The notes: generated by a model not told the origin, from the sequence alone. A DNA stretch of 64,000 bases from Glycomyces sp. NRRL B-16210 (GCF_000719515.1 NZ_JOGR01000006.1:124001-188000), one strand, 5' to 3'. Positions 16,224-24,673 are shown, counted from the stretch's first letter. A program made the numbers and translations.

Positions 16224-16726
16224 CTTATCCTCCGAACCCGGACCAGTCCGGACAGGGCGGCTTCCAGTACGACCCGTACGGCAGCCAGCCCGGATCCCAG
16301 CCCCCGATCCCGGGCGGCAGCCCCCAGCCGCAGCAGCCCGGCTACGGCCAGCCCTCCTCGCAGCCGCCCGCCTACGGCGCGGCCCCGCAGCTTCCCCCGG
16401 CCGCCCCCGGCTACCCGCCGCCGTACGGCGCCCCGGGTCCCTACGCACCGCAGCCGCCCAAGGGGCTGGCCGTCGCGTCGATGGTGCTCGGCATCATCGC
16501 GGCGGCGCTCTTCTGCGTCCCCTACGTCAACTTCATCTGCGGCATCCTCGCCGCGATCATGGGCGGCGTCGGCCTGAAGAAGGCGAACACCGGCCAAGGC
16601 GGCGGCAAGGGCATGGCCGTCGCCGGCCTGGTCCTCGGCATCATCGTGTGCAGCTGGTTCGCCCTGTGGATCATCCTCTGGATCAGTGGTGTCGCCTCGA
16701 TGTCGGCCGGCACCAGCGGCTTCTGA
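16220..16726 (+). CDS. DUF4190-type small membrane protein with Pro/Gln-rich N-terminus
   Basis: 168 residues. The first ~75 are rich in Pro, Gly, Gln and Tyr (SQPGSQPPIPGGSPQPQQPG), a low-complexity cytoplasmic tail. Then come two hydrophobic blocks typical of DUF4190: GLAVASMVLGIIAAALFCVPYVNFICGIL and GMAVAGLVLGIIVCSWFALWIILWISG, separated by GLKKANTGQGGG. Function is unknown; such proteins are common in actinomycetes and often accompany cell-envelope genes. The start overlaps the amidohydrolase stop by 4 nt (ATGA), so translational coupling is possible, although upstream AT-richer sequence near 16100-16190 could hold its own promoter. Confidence 0.85.
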   Translation: MTYPPNPDQSGQGGFQYDPYGSQPGSQPPIPGGSPQPQQPGYGQPSSQPPAYGAAPQLPPAAPGYPPPYGAPGPYAPQPPKGLAVASMVLGIIAAALFCVPYVNFICGILAAIMGGVGLKKANTGQGGGKGMAVAGLVLGIIVCSWFALWIILWISGVASMSAGTSGF

Positions 16727-16754
16727 CCGTGTGACGCGTCAACGCGGCATCTGA

Positions 16755-16782
16755 AGCGGCGCGGGCTCCGGCCCGCGCCGCT
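16755..16782. terminator. Bidirectional terminator hairpin
   Basis: 12-bp perfect stem AGCGGCGCGGGC / GCCCGCGCCGCT with a tccg loop, between two convergent genes (stops at 16726 and 16798). Confidence 0.75.
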
Positions 16783-16797
16783 TTCGCGTTCCCGGGT

Positions 16798-17154
16798 TCA
16801 GAACAGGACGAGGCAGAACGGGTGCCCGGCGGGGTCGGCGTAGACGCGGAAGGCCTCGCCGCCGCCCTCCAGGCGCCTCGCGCCGAGCGCGAGCACCGCC
16901 GCCTCGGCCGTCTCGAAGTCCTCGACGCGCACGTCGAAGTGCATCTGCTGCGGGGCCTCCTGGTCGGGCCAGGTCGGCGCCCGGTAGTCGGCGACCCTCT
17001 GGAAGGCCACGCCGGGCCGGTCGGCGGCGTCGCCGATGACGATCCAGTCGTCCTCTTCCTGGACCCGGATCATGCCGAGCAGTTCCTGGTAGAAGTCGGC
17101 GAGCGCCGACGGGTCGGGGCAGTCGATGATGGTTCCGTGCCATTTGCCGATCAT
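16798..17154 (-). CDS. VOC-family protein
   Basis: 118 residues, a single-chain glyoxalase-like fold: HGTIIDCPDPSALADFYQELLGM, GVAFQRVADYRAPTWPDQEAPQQMHFDVRV and YADPAGHPFCLVLF. The HFDVRV and HPFCLVLF strands match actinobacterial glyoxalase_6-type proteins of unknown substrate. Start at 17154: CACACT sits exactly 6 nt upstream and no Shine-Dalgarno is seen, so leaderless translation is likely. It lies just downstream of tatB on the same strand, with its own start 41 nt after the tatB stop. Confidence 0.85.
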   Translation of the reverse strand: MIGKWHGTIIDCPDPSALADFYQELLGMIRVQEEDDWIVIGDAADRPGVAFQRVADYRAPTWPDQEAPQQMHFDVRVEDFETAEAAVLALGARRLEGGGEAFRVYADPAGHPFCLVLF

Positions 17155-17194
17155 CCAGGCAGTGTGGCACAGGGGTCCGACGCGCGGGCCTCGC

Positions 17195-17701
17195 TCAGGT
17201 CACGTCGTCGAAGCTGGCGCTGCGGCCGCGGGTCCGGTCCGGCGGCTGCTCCTCGTCGGAGGCGGGCTTCCCCGAGCCGTTGGCCCCGTTCGAGCCGTTC
17301 GCTCCGTTGGAGCCGTTCGCCCCGCTCGTGAGGGAGCCGCGGTTGACGCTGCGGCGGGTGCTCTCGATGTCGCGGGTGGCGTCGGTGAGGCCGTCCTGGA
17401 GCGGTTTGGCGGTGTCCTGGAGGTCGCGCATGGTCGACTTGAGCGGGCTCGTCAGCAGCTCCTGGTCCTCCTCGGACAGGATGTGCTTGCGGACGAAGGT
17501 CTTCGGGTTCAGGTCCTCGGGCTTGATGTCGGTGCCGATCTCGCGGCTGAGGTCGGCGGCGGCGTTCGAGGCCATGTTCCGGGCCTTGGAGATGAACTTG
17601 CGCAGGTTCGCGAGCGCCTTGGGCAGCTTGTCGGGACCCCACAGGAAGAGCGCGATGAGGATGATGACCAGGAACTCGGTTCCACCCAAGCCTCCGAACA
17701 C
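17195..17701 (-). CDS. tatB: Sec-independent translocase subunit TatB
   Basis: 168 residues from a GTG at 17701, chosen because GGAGG lies 6 nt upstream and the protein then begins right before the single TM helix (GTEFLVIILIALFLWGPDKLP, residues 8-24) with the typical G-P hinge. The following amphipathic helix (KALANLRKFISKARNMASN) and a long polar tail with repeated GANGSNGANGSNG are as expected. TatB works with TatC to recognise twin-arginine signal peptides. The open frame continues upstream into htrA, but that is antisense-like shadow sequence. It follows htrA by 68 nt, the same order as in Mycobacterium tuberculosis. Confidence 0.93.
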   Translation of the reverse strand: MFGGLGGTEFLVIILIALFLWGPDKLPKALANLRKFISKARNMASNAAADLSREIGTDIKPEDLNPKTFVRKHILSEEDQELLTSPLKSTMRDLQDTAKPLQDGLTDATRDIESTRRSVNRGSLTSGANGSNGANGSNGANGSGKPASDEEQPPDRTRGRSASFDDVT

Positions 17702-17769
17702 GCTGACCCTCCTAATGCCCGCTTGTGACCGCTGATACCTGAAAAACCTCCGCCTAGCGTACTCCCACG

Positions 17770-19059
17770 TCAGTCCGCGGCGGCTGCCAGCGTGACCTGG
17801 GCACTGTGCTCCTCGCCATCGCGTTCGTAGACCACGGTGACGACCGTGCCCGGGGCGAGCTTGCGGATGAGCGCGATCAGCTCGGTGTTCTGGGTGACGG
17901 TCTTGCCGTTGAAGCCGGTCAGGACGTCGCCGTCCTCCAGCCCGGCGTCGTCGGCGGGGGAGCCGGGGACGATCCGGCTGAGCGTGACGCCGATGCCGAG
18001 TCCCGAGTCGCCGAGTTCGGCGCCGAGCACGGTGTGCGTGGCCGATCCGGTCGTGACGATCTCGTCGGCGATGCGCTTGGCCTGGTTGATCGGGATCGCG
18101 AAGCCGATGCCGATGTTCCCGGCCTCGCCTTCGGCGGCGGTGGTCGCGATCGCGGTGTTGATGCCGATGACCTGCCCGGCGATGTCGGTGAGCGGTCCGC
18201 CGGAGTTGCCGGGGTTGATGGCCGCGTCGGTCTGGATCGCGGCCATGACCGACTCGACCTCGCCCTGGTTGTTCTCGGTCAGCACCGGCCGGTCGATCGC
18301 CGAGACGATCCCCTCGGTCACCGTCGAGGACAGGCCGAGCGGGGCGCCGACGGCGAGCACCGGGTCGCCCACGGCGACCATGTCGGAGTCGGCGAGGACC
18401 ATCGCGGGGTGGTCGTCGCCCTCGATCCGGAGCACGGCCACGTCCGAGTCGGCGTCGGAGCCGATCACCTCGGCGGTGGTCACGTCGCCGTCGCTGAACA
18501 GCACCTGGAGGCTCTCGGCGGGCACGCTGCCGCCGCCGACGACCACGTGGTGGTTGGTCATGATGTAGCCGTCGTCGGAGACGATGAAGCCCGATCCGTT
18601 GCCGCCGTTGGGGGTGAGGACGGTGACCACCGAGGGCATGATCTGCTCGACGACCCCGGCGACCGATTCGACGGCCCGTTCGTTCTGCGGCTGCGCGCCG
18701 GAGACGAGGCCGCCGACCGAGTCGGAGCGGGTGGCCCAGATCCCGACGGCCGCGCCGAGGGTCCCGGCGATGAGTGAGGTGATCGCCGAGACGGCGACGA
18801 CGAGTCCGAGGCCGACCCGGCCCGGGGCCGGGGGAGGCGCCGGGAGCGGTTCGACCGGCGGCACGAGCGGGGCCGGGCGCGTCTCGATGACCGCGTGGCT
18901 GGCCGGGTCGCGCCAGGGGTCGGTGCCCGCGGCGGGGTTCCACCACTGGGCGCCGGTGGGCTGGACGTGGGTCGGCGCCGTCACGGGCGCGTGCCACTGC
19001 GGCCGCTGCGGTTGCTGGTTGCCCGGATCTGCCTGGGGCGGCTGGGTGCCGGATGTCAT
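17770..19059 (-). CDS. htrA: HtrA/DegP-like membrane-anchored serine protease
   Basis: 429 residues: proline-rich cytoplasmic tail (1-80), one TM segment (82-109), trypsin-like protease domain with catalytic His171 (TNHHVV), Asp206 (DSDVAVLRI) and Ser286 (NPGNSGGPL), and a C-terminal PDZ domain (about 335-420: LSRIVPGSPADDAGLEDGDVL). It should degrade or refold damaged envelope proteins. TAGACT lies exactly 6 nt before the ATG and there is no Shine-Dalgarno, suggesting a leaderless mRNA. In M. tuberculosis sigE and rseA precede htrA; neither is present upstream here, where DUF3117 follows instead. Confidence 0.93.
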   Translation of the reverse strand: MTSGTQPPQADPGNQQPQRPQWHAPVTAPTHVQPTGAQWWNPAAGTDPWRDPASHAVIETRPAPLVPPVEPLPAPPPAPGRVGLGLVVAVSAITSLIAGTLGAAVGIWATRSDSVGGLVSGAQPQNERAVESVAGVVEQIMPSVVTVLTPNGGNGSGFIVSDDGYIMTNHHVVVGGGSVPAESLQVLFSDGDVTTAEVIGSDADSDVAVLRIEGDDHPAMVLADSDMVAVGDPVLAVGAPLGLSSTVTEGIVSAIDRPVLTENNQGEVESVMAAIQTDAAINPGNSGGPLTDIAGQVIGINTAIATTAAEGEAGNIGIGFAIPINQAKRIADEIVTTGSATHTVLGAELGDSGLGIGVTLSRIVPGSPADDAGLEDGDVLTGFNGKTVTQNTELIALIRKLAPGTVVTVVYERDGEEHSAQVTLAAAAD

Positions 19060-19071
19060 TCGATGAGTCTA
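19060..19071 (-). promoter_or_regulatory. Leaderless -10 element of htrA
   Basis: TAGACT at 19066-19071 (minus strand) ends 6 nt before the ATG, so the transcript would begin at or next to the start codon. Confidence 0.55.
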
Positions 19072-19181
19072 TGCCGGTTTCGCCGCCCCTTCACGTGCCC
19101 CGCGATTCCGTCGGGTGCCGCACGGTCCAGGGCGGTCCAGGCCGGTCCGGGGCAGCACGAAGGGCCCGGGGATGCGAAGGA

Positions 19182-19214
19182 GAGTTCGCCTCGGGCCGGG
19201 CCCGAGGCGAACTC
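19182..19214 (-). terminator. Terminator hairpin after the DUF3117 gene
   Basis: 15-bp perfect stem (GAGTTCGCCTCGGGC and complement) with a 3-nt loop, 57 nt past the DUF3117 stop. It separates that unit from htrA. Confidence 0.75.
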
Positions 19215-19270
19215 CCAGGTCAATTCGGCAGTGGGGGTGACCGCCGTGGGGTGGCTTGACTGAGGAGGGT

Positions 19271-19438
19271 CTACTCCAGCGCGCCCTGGAGCTCTTTGTT
19301 GAGCGTTTCGGCTTCTTCCGGAGTCATCTCCACGACCAGTCGCCCACCGCCTTCGAGCGGAACTCGCATGATGATGCCGCGGCCCTCCTGCGTCACCTCA
19401 AGTGGGCCGTCGCCAGTCCGCGGTTTCATGGCCGCCAT
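19271..19438 (-). CDS. DUF3117 small conserved actinobacterial protein
   Basis: A 55-residue protein too short for most ORF lists. Translation gives MAAMKPRTGDGPLEVTQEG at the start, then GRGIIMRVPLEGGGRLVVEM and an end in TLNKELQGALE, matching DUF3117 along its whole length (Rv1211 in M. tuberculosis). The family is almost invariant in sequence across Actinobacteria, yet its function is unknown. GGGGAG sits 7 nt upstream of the ATG. It has a 182-bp AT-richer leader and its own hairpin terminator, so it appears to be a separate unit. Confidence 0.95.
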   Translation of the reverse strand: MAAMKPRTGDGPLEVTQEGRGIIMRVPLEGGGRLVVEMTPEEAETLNKELQGALE

Positions 19439-19620
19439 TTTGGTCTCCCCTCGATCCAGGGTCGCAGGTTGCGACTCGACGTTCTAGATCAAGTTTCCCC
19501 GATGACGTGGGCGAAGGCCAACTCGCCCCTCCGGGTATGTGACAAAGTTGCGGAGAAAACGACCAAAAAGGGCTTTTGTGACTTGCGTGATTTGTCTTCA
19601 ACGCGAGTGACGGACGCTGA

Positions 19621-20145
19621 CTACTCCTCCGGGTCCTGCTCGTGCTCGACTCCCAAAAGGAACGAAGTGCCCTCAAGTTCGCGTCCGTACGGGGAGACGA
19701 ATGTCGGCAACTCCTTAGGACCCAGCGACCTGATGTAGGACCAGAACTGGCGCACCGCCTCGGCCTTGTCGACCGCCTCGATCGGCATCGAGAGCGTCAC
19801 GAGCCAGTCGCTGCGGCGCTCGGGCGCCGGCAGGGTCCGGATCAGGTCCTCCCACGCGTCCGGCAGGAGCGCGATCCAGCCCGCGGCCTCCTCCTCGGCG
19901 CCGTCCTGACCATCGGCGCGCGCCGTCCCGGCGGTCTTGACCGGCTCCTGCAGGCGGCGGCGGTAGGCGACGGCCCCGCCGTCGACCTCGCCGAGCGCGA
20001 AGACGCCCTCGGCCCCGGCCAGGGCCACCTCGTCGCCGTCCTCGGCGCTCTCGGGCAGGGCCGCGGCCGGCTCCACCGCCTCGACCTCGTAGGCCTGTTG
20101 CTCAGTGAATTCGTCGTCGTTCAACACCAGCAGCCAATAACGCAT
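19621..20145 (-). CDS. Conserved actinobacterial protein of unknown function
   Basis: 174 acidic residues starting MRYWLLVLNDDEF. The first third is rich in Glu/Ala; the C-terminal half is more structured (WIALLPDAWEDLIRTL, then SDWLVTLSMPIEAVDKAEAVRQFWSYIRSLGPKELPTFVSPY). No signal peptide, TM segment or known motif. It starts 12 nt after the DivIVA-like gene, so they are probably cotranscribed. The position between the DivIVA-like and DUF3117 genes suggests it belongs to this conserved neighbourhood, but I do not recognise it. Confidence 0.8.
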   Translation of the reverse strand: MRYWLLVLNDDEFTEQQAYEVEAVEPAAALPESAEDGDEVALAGAEGVFALGEVDGGAVAYRRRLQEPVKTAGTARADGQDGAEEEAAGWIALLPDAWEDLIRTLPAPERRSDWLVTLSMPIEAVDKAEAVRQFWSYIRSLGPKELPTFVSPYGRELEGTSFLLGVEHEQDPEE

Positions 20146-20157
20146 GGGCTTATCCCA

Positions 20158-20643
20158 TCACGCCTCGCCGCGCGGCGTCGCCTCACCTGATTCCTCGCGC
20201 TCTGCCTCACTCCCGGCCGCTTCGGGATCGGTCTCGAGAAGGGCCTCGGGAGTGGTCTCGCCAATGGTCGCGTCCTCGTCCGAAGGCGCCGCGATCGGCT
20301 CGGTCGCGGGCGCTTCGCGATCCTCGACCGGTGAGGCGGGCTCGGCATAGGTGCCGTCGAGTTTGGACTGGAGCACCGCGATCTGCTCGTCCTTGCGGCC
20401 GATCTCCCAGGCGAGGCGGGTGAGGGCGGCGTCGACCTGGCCGGTGCGGTAGCCGCGCAGCCCGGTGTCGAACTTGACCGACGCGATCGCGGCCTCGCTC
20501 ACCGGCTCCCCCTCGCCGAGGCCGGGAGGGGCCCCGGTCGGAGAGAGGTCGAGCAGCGTGTCGCGGCCGGTGGCCCACACGACGATCGAGAAGGCGATCC
20601 AGACGCCGATGGCGGCGACGGCGATCGGCAGCACGAAACCCAC
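20158..20643 (-). CDS. Membrane-anchored DivIVA-domain protein
   Basis: 161 residues from a GTG at 20643 (GGAGG 6 nt upstream). An N-terminal TM helix (FVLPIAVAAIGVWIAFSIVVWATG) is followed by a short DivIVA-like motif: ASVKFDTGLRGYRTGQVDAALTRLAWEIG, matching the F-x-x-x-x-R-GY-x-x-x-VD pattern that binds curved membrane, then a short coiled coil (RKDEQIAVLQSKL) and a long acidic tail. Rv1209 in the equivalent M. tuberculosis locus is a comparable protein. A role in placing envelope-synthesis proteins at poles or septa is an inference from the family. Confidence 0.85.
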   Translation of the reverse strand: MGFVLPIAVAAIGVWIAFSIVVWATGRDTLLDLSPTGAPPGLGEGEPVSEAAIASVKFDTGLRGYRTGQVDAALTRLAWEIGRKDEQIAVLQSKLDGTYAEPASPVEDREAPATEPIAAPSDEDATIGETTPEALLETDPEAAGSEAEREESGEATPRGEA

Positions 20644-20662
20644 GGGGTCCCTCCAAGCAGTC

Positions 20663-21295
20663 CTAGGCGAAGAACGCGAAATAGGCGAACAGCGCCATTG
20701 TGCAGACCGCGAGGGTCACTCCCAGACGCGGGTTGTGGGGGACGACCGTCTTGACGGGCTTCCCGTTGCGGTCCAGGAGCGGCAGCCGGGGCTTGTTCGC
20801 GGCTCCCACCAGCATGTACCCGACGAGAGCGGCCGCCACCGGCGGCAGGAACATGACCCACCAGGTGGACTCGCCGCCGCCGGTGACCGCCAGGTAGAGC
20901 ATCTGGGCGCCGAAGCAGGCGGCCATGCACGCGCCGTACAGGAGCAGTTCGCGCAGGACGTGGTGCGCCTTCGGCAGCATGGTCGGCCGCTGGGCCGCCC
21001 GCACCGTCGCGATCCGCGCCGACTCGGCCTCCCGCAGGGCCACACGGGCCCGCGAGAGCACCGCGTCCACCTCCTCGCCCTCGCCGGGCTCGGGCGTGAG
21101 GTCGGGCGCGGTGTGGCGCAGCGCGGCGCACAGTTCGGCGAGGGACCCGGTCTGCTCGTCCAGATCGGAGCGGAGGGCGCTGAGTGCCTCGTGCCGCCGC
21201 GACAGCCGCTTGGTTGCCTGGGCGTTGCTCGCGGCCGAGTCGGCGTCGAGGCGCGCCAGTTCGTGCACGAGGTCCTCATAGGCGCTCAGGCTCAT
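20663..21295 (-). CDS. Coiled-coil membrane protein coupled to the FtsK-like ATPase
   Basis: 210 residues. Residues 1-75 form a likely coiled coil (YEDLVHELARLDADSAASNAQ...ALSALRSDLDEQTGSLAELCAALR). Three hydrophobic segments follow: LLLYGACMAACFGAQMLYLAV, WWVMFLPPVAAALVGYMLVG and LGVTLAVCTMALFAYFAFFA. The ATG overlaps the ATPase stop in ATGA (21292-21295), so the two proteins are probably made together. The upstream frame is antisense shadow. It is a natural candidate for the membrane anchor of the soluble ATPase. No known family is recognised. Confidence 0.8.
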   Translation of the reverse strand: MSLSAYEDLVHELARLDADSAASNAQATKRLSRRHEALSALRSDLDEQTGSLAELCAALRHTAPDLTPEPGEGEEVDAVLSRARVALREAESARIATVRAAQRPTMLPKAHHVLRELLLYGACMAACFGAQMLYLAVTGGGESTWWVMFLPPVAAALVGYMLVGAANKPRLPLLDRNGKPVKTVVPHNPRLGVTLAVCTMALFAYFAFFA

Positions 21296-23883
21296 CGGCC
21301 CGCCCCTCCTTCGGCTCGGGGATCGTCGCGGGGGTCTCGGGGCGAGGCCTGCGTGCCGTAGTGGTGCTCGGCCTCGTCGAGGCGTCCGGGCTGCACGTAG
21401 GGCACGGTGAGGGTCTCGGTCCCGGCGTGCCGGTCGATGACCAGGCAGCGGTTCGCGCGCGCCTCCCAGGACCGCTCGTAGCCGCCGGTGATGGCGGCGA
21501 GGTCGTTGGCGGCGATGTTGAGCGCCACGACGCCGGCGCAGTGCTCGCGCCCGGAGGAGCCGCCGATGTCGTCGAGGAACCGCCGCGCGCCGCGCCACCA
21601 GCCGAGCAGGTGCACCCCGTCGGCCGGGCCGTGCAGCAGCATCCGCCGCAGCGTCGCGGGCTGGCCGTCGGCGCCGTCGGCGCCGAACCACACCAGGTAC
21701 GTCGGCTTCTCGCGCGGGCCGGCGAGGATCGAGCCGGGTTCGAGTTCGCGGCAGTCGTGCCCGTCGGCCTTGAGTCCTTCGATGACGGCGGCGGCGAGGT
21801 CTTCCACGCCCGCGGCGGTGGCGGCCACGTGGAACTCGACGCTGCCGGGTTCGTGCTGCCTGCCCAGCGAGGCGGTCGCGGCGGCGAGCACGTCGGCGGC
21901 CACGACCGAGGTGCCGACGACGGCGAGGTGGCGGCCGGGGGAGCGGTCGAACTGGTAGCCGACGGTGGACATCCGCACGTCCACGGCCCGGCCCAGCAGC
22001 GCCCGGGGCGCGTGGGTGGGCCCGAGCCGGGCGAAGCTCGGGTCGTCTTCGAGGTGCTGCTCGTCGAAGCCGCGGAAGACCACCGGCTCCTCGTCGGAGC
22101 CGCGCCGGCCCCACAGCCGGTGTCGCAGGTCGGCGAGCAGGTCCTCGGCGCTCGAGGCGTCGGGGAAGCGGCAGGTCCGGTTGCGGCCCTTGATGCCTCC
22201 GGCGTCGTTGAGCACGGCCTGCCCGACGCCGATGCCGTCGGCGGCGTCGTTGCCCTCGTCGAGGAGGTGTTTGGCGCCCGGGAGCGCCACGCGCAGCGGG
22301 AACTGACCGAAGATCGAGTCCTTCTTGGAGTACAGGGCCTCGATGCCGGAGATGGTCTGGCTGGCGAGGACGAGGTGCACGCCGTAGGAGCGGCCCTTGC
22401 GGGCGAGTTCTTCGAGGTGGGCTACCGCCTCGCCCGCGAGGCGGTCGTTGCCGGCGAAGAGCACGTGGAACTCGTCGACGACCGCGACGATGCGCGGCAG
22501 GCGCACTTCGGGCCGCAGTTCGCGCAGCCGCGCCAGCCGGGTCGCCCCGGCGCGCTTCATGAGTCCGGCCCGGCGGCTCAGTTCGGCGCGCAGCGCCCCG
22601 AGGACGGCGACGCCGTATTCGCGGTCGGACTCGACGCCGACGGCCCTGACGTGCGGGATCCAGGAGGGGTCGAGCCCGGAGGGGGTGAACTCGGTGAACG
22701 AGACGCCCTCCTTGAAGTCGAGGAGGTACAGCTCCAATTCGTCGGGGGAGTAGCGGGTGGCGAGGCCGTAGAGCACGTCGAGGAGGAACACGGTCTTGCC
22801 GCCGCCGGTGCGCCCGCCGATGAGCCAGTGCGGGGTGGCGTCGTCGAAGGAGACCTCGACTTCGCCGCCGGTGGCGCTTCCGGCCTGGTCGCGGCCGATG
22901 ACGGTGGTCAGTCCGTCGCGGCTGGACTCGGCCCACAGCTCGGCGGGCACGAGGTCGGCGACCGAGAGCTCCCCGGCCTCGCGGCGCTGCTGCGCGCGGG
23001 AGCCGAAGACGGCCCGGGCGAGGGCCGGGGGCGGCGGCGCGTCCAGCCGGACCGGCAGCGGGAGGTTTCCGAGCCGCGGCTCCTGGCCGCTCACCGTCAG
23101 GTACAGGGCGTGCTCGATCGCGGGCAGCTGCTCGCGGTGCGGGAGCTGCTTCCAGCCGCACAGCACCAGGTGGCAGCGGGCGGCGGGCCCGGCGTGGGCG
23201 AGGGCCGCGAGGCGTTCGCGCGTGGACTTGCCGATCTCGGGAGGGAGCCCGGCGATGACGATGAGGTGGTAGGGCCGGTCGGCGATCGACTGGCCGCGGG
23301 CGGCGATGTCGCGCAGTTCGGTGAGCCGCTTCTCGGCGGCGGTGAGGGTGCGCCCGAGGGCGAGGTGGTCGGTGGCGACCGGCGCGGCGATCCCGGCGTC
23401 GACCAGTGCCGTCGCGGGAGCGAAGACCTGGCCGAGGGTCACGCCGTCGACCAGGCTCAGTTCGAGGTTCGGGTAGGCGGCGGTGGCGCGCAGCAGGAGC
23501 GACTGGAGCATCCCGGCCACGCGCGGGTCGGCGCCGTCGCCGTCGCACACGAGGTGGCCCTTGCCGAGGAGTCCGGCGAGCGCGGGGAAGGCGGGGGCGT
23601 CCTCGATCTCGGCGGTGCCGATGCGGATCGCCGCGGTGGCCGGCTCCCGCGTCCACGGTGGCGTGTCCGCCCCGATCGCGGCGAGGTCGTCGCCGAGCCA
23701 TCCGGTCGCCGCGCTCGCGGCGGCGGCGCGCAGGCGCTCGGCCAGGTCGAGGCGGCGCCGTTCGGTGTCGTCGGCGGCCAGTTCGGCGGCGGACTCGGTG
23801 AGCAGGCGTTCGGCCCGGTCAGCGGCCCCGGCGGCCTCGCGCAGCCGCGCGGCGACTCGCTCCAGTTCGGTCCGCCAAGTCAA
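21292..23883 (-). CDS. FtsK/SpoIIIE-type ATPase with three RecA-like modules (EccC-like layout)
   Basis: 863 residues from a TTG at 23883 with GGAGG 5 nt upstream. It has an N-terminal coiled coil (1-60), a degenerate ATPase-like module (about 85-270), an intact FtsK module (Walker A GGRTGGGKT at 356-364, LYLLDFKEG 385-393, Walker B RIVAVVDEFHVLF to 476, ASQT sensor at 507) and a third degenerate module (about 640-840, GRHLAVVGTS). No TM helix. Three tandem modules with one active recall EccC of type VII secretion, but here the first module is not the complete one, and no esx/ecc gene is near. The coupled membrane protein downstream may supply the anchor. The substrate, DNA or protein, is unknown. 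Confidence 0.82.
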   Translation of the reverse strand: MTWRTELERVAARLREAAGAADRAERLLTESAAELAADDTERRRLDLAERLRAAAASAATGWLGDDLAAIGADTPPWTREPATAAIRIGTAEIEDAPAFPALAGLLGKGHLVCDGDGADPRVAGMLQSLLLRATAAYPNLELSLVDGVTLGQVFAPATALVDAGIAAPVATDHLALGRTLTAAEKRLTELRDIAARGQSIADRPYHLIVIAGLPPEIGKSTRERLAALAHAGPAARCHLVLCGWKQLPHREQLPAIEHALYLTVSGQEPRLGNLPLPVRLDAPPPPALARAVFGSRAQQRREAGELSVADLVPAELWAESSRDGLTTVIGRDQAGSATGGEVEVSFDDATPHWLIGGRTGGGKTVFLLDVLYGLATRYSPDELELYLLDFKEGVSFTEFTPSGLDPSWIPHVRAVGVESDREYGVAVLGALRAELSRRAGLMKRAGATRLARLRELRPEVRLPRIVAVVDEFHVLFAGNDRLAGEAVAHLEELARKGRSYGVHLVLASQTISGIEALYSKKDSIFGQFPLRVALPGAKHLLDEGNDAADGIGVGQAVLNDAGGIKGRNRTCRFPDASSAEDLLADLRHRLWGRRGSDEEPVVFRGFDEQHLEDDPSFARLGPTHAPRALLGRAVDVRMSTVGYQFDRSPGRHLAVVGTSVVAADVLAAATASLGRQHEPGSVEFHVAATAAGVEDLAAAVIEGLKADGHDCRELEPGSILAGPREKPTYLVWFGADGADGQPATLRRMLLHGPADGVHLLGWWRGARRFLDDIGGSSGREHCAGVVALNIAANDLAAITGGYERSWEARANRCLVIDRHAGTETLTVPYVQPGRLDEAEHHYGTQASPRDPRDDPRAEGGAGR

Positions 23884-24040
23884 TGCCGCCTCCTGGGGGT
23901 CTGGACCACGTCACGGCTCGCGGGCGTCGCGGCCCGGGGCCGCTCCCAACCTTACCGGTGCGTGCGTCGCGGCACCGTCACCGGAGCGGGGCCCGAAACC
24001 GCTGCGCCCCAACGTGAATTAGCCACACGAGCACCGTGCG

Positions 24041-24673
24041 TCACTCGGGTGTCCGACCGAGGCGCGAGCCCAGTTCTCGCAGGTGCCGCAGCGCCTCCTC
24101 GTGTTCGGCTTCGCTGCGGGCCCGTTCGGGCGATTCGCGTCCGGCGAGCGTCATGCCGACGCCGACGACGGTGACGTCCATGCCCATCTCTTCGCCGAGG
24201 ATCAGTTCGAGGACGGGGGTCGCGTGGTCGCGGCCCGCGTTGGGCGCGCCGGGCCCGTAGTCGCCGCCGCGGGTGGTGACCAGGACCGCGGGGCGGCCCG
24301 CGAGCGGGGACCCCGAGATCGGCGAGGGCGCGGTGAGGCCGGGCACGTGCACGTGGTCGATCCAGGCCTTGAGGGGCGAGGGCAGCGAGTAGTTGTAGAG
24401 CGGGTACCCCACGACCAGTGCGTCCGCGTCGAGCAGTTCGCCGATGAGCCGCCGCTGCGTCGCCTCCGCGGCGGGTCCGGGCGCGCCGCCGGTCCGCAGC
24501 GGCGGGGCCCAGTGCAGGCCCGGGTGCGGCAGGTGCGGCGGCGGGTCGGTGTGGAGGTCGCGGTGGACGACCGTGTTGCCGGGGGCGAACGCCGAGGCGA
24601 GGGCCGCGGTGAGGGCCCGCGAGCGCGAGTCCTCCGGTTCGGCCGAGGCGTCCAGGTGCAGCAGGGTCGCCAT
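24041..24673 (-). CDS. azoR: FMN-dependent NADH-azoreductase / flavodoxin-fold quinone reductase
   Basis: 210 residues from the ATG at 24673. The flavodoxin-like fold is visible: LLHLDASAEPEDSRSRALT (phosphate-binding loop of FMN), LDADALVVGYPLYNYSLPSPLKAWIDHV, the classic AzoR segment, and VLVTTRGGDYGPG. It transfers two electrons from NAD(P)H to quinones or azo dyes. Start and stop of the preceding aminopeptidase gene overlap in TGATG, so the two are coupled. The long open frame upstream is antisense-like and was ignored. Confidence 0.9.
   Translation of the reverse strand: MATLLHLDASAEPEDSRSRALTAALASAFAPGNTVVHRDLHTDPPPHLPHPGLHWAPPLRTGGAPGPAAEATQRRLIGELLDADALVVGYPLYNYSLPSPLKAWIDHVHVPGLTAPSPISGSPLAGRPAVLVTTRGGDYGPGAPNAGRDHATPVLELILGEEMGMDVTVVGVGMTLAGRESPERARSEAEHEEALRHLRELGSRLGRTPE

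Noticed and set aside
17195..18997. 600-residue protein containing TatB at its C-terminus
   Set aside because: The first ~430 residues are htrA in the wrong frame; a GGAGG-GTG start at 17701 gives a normal TatB.
20663..23701. 1012-residue fusion of an Arg-rich region with the coiled-coil membrane protein
   Set aside because: The upstream portion is the FtsK-like gene read in another frame; the ATGA overlap at 21292-21295 marks the true start.
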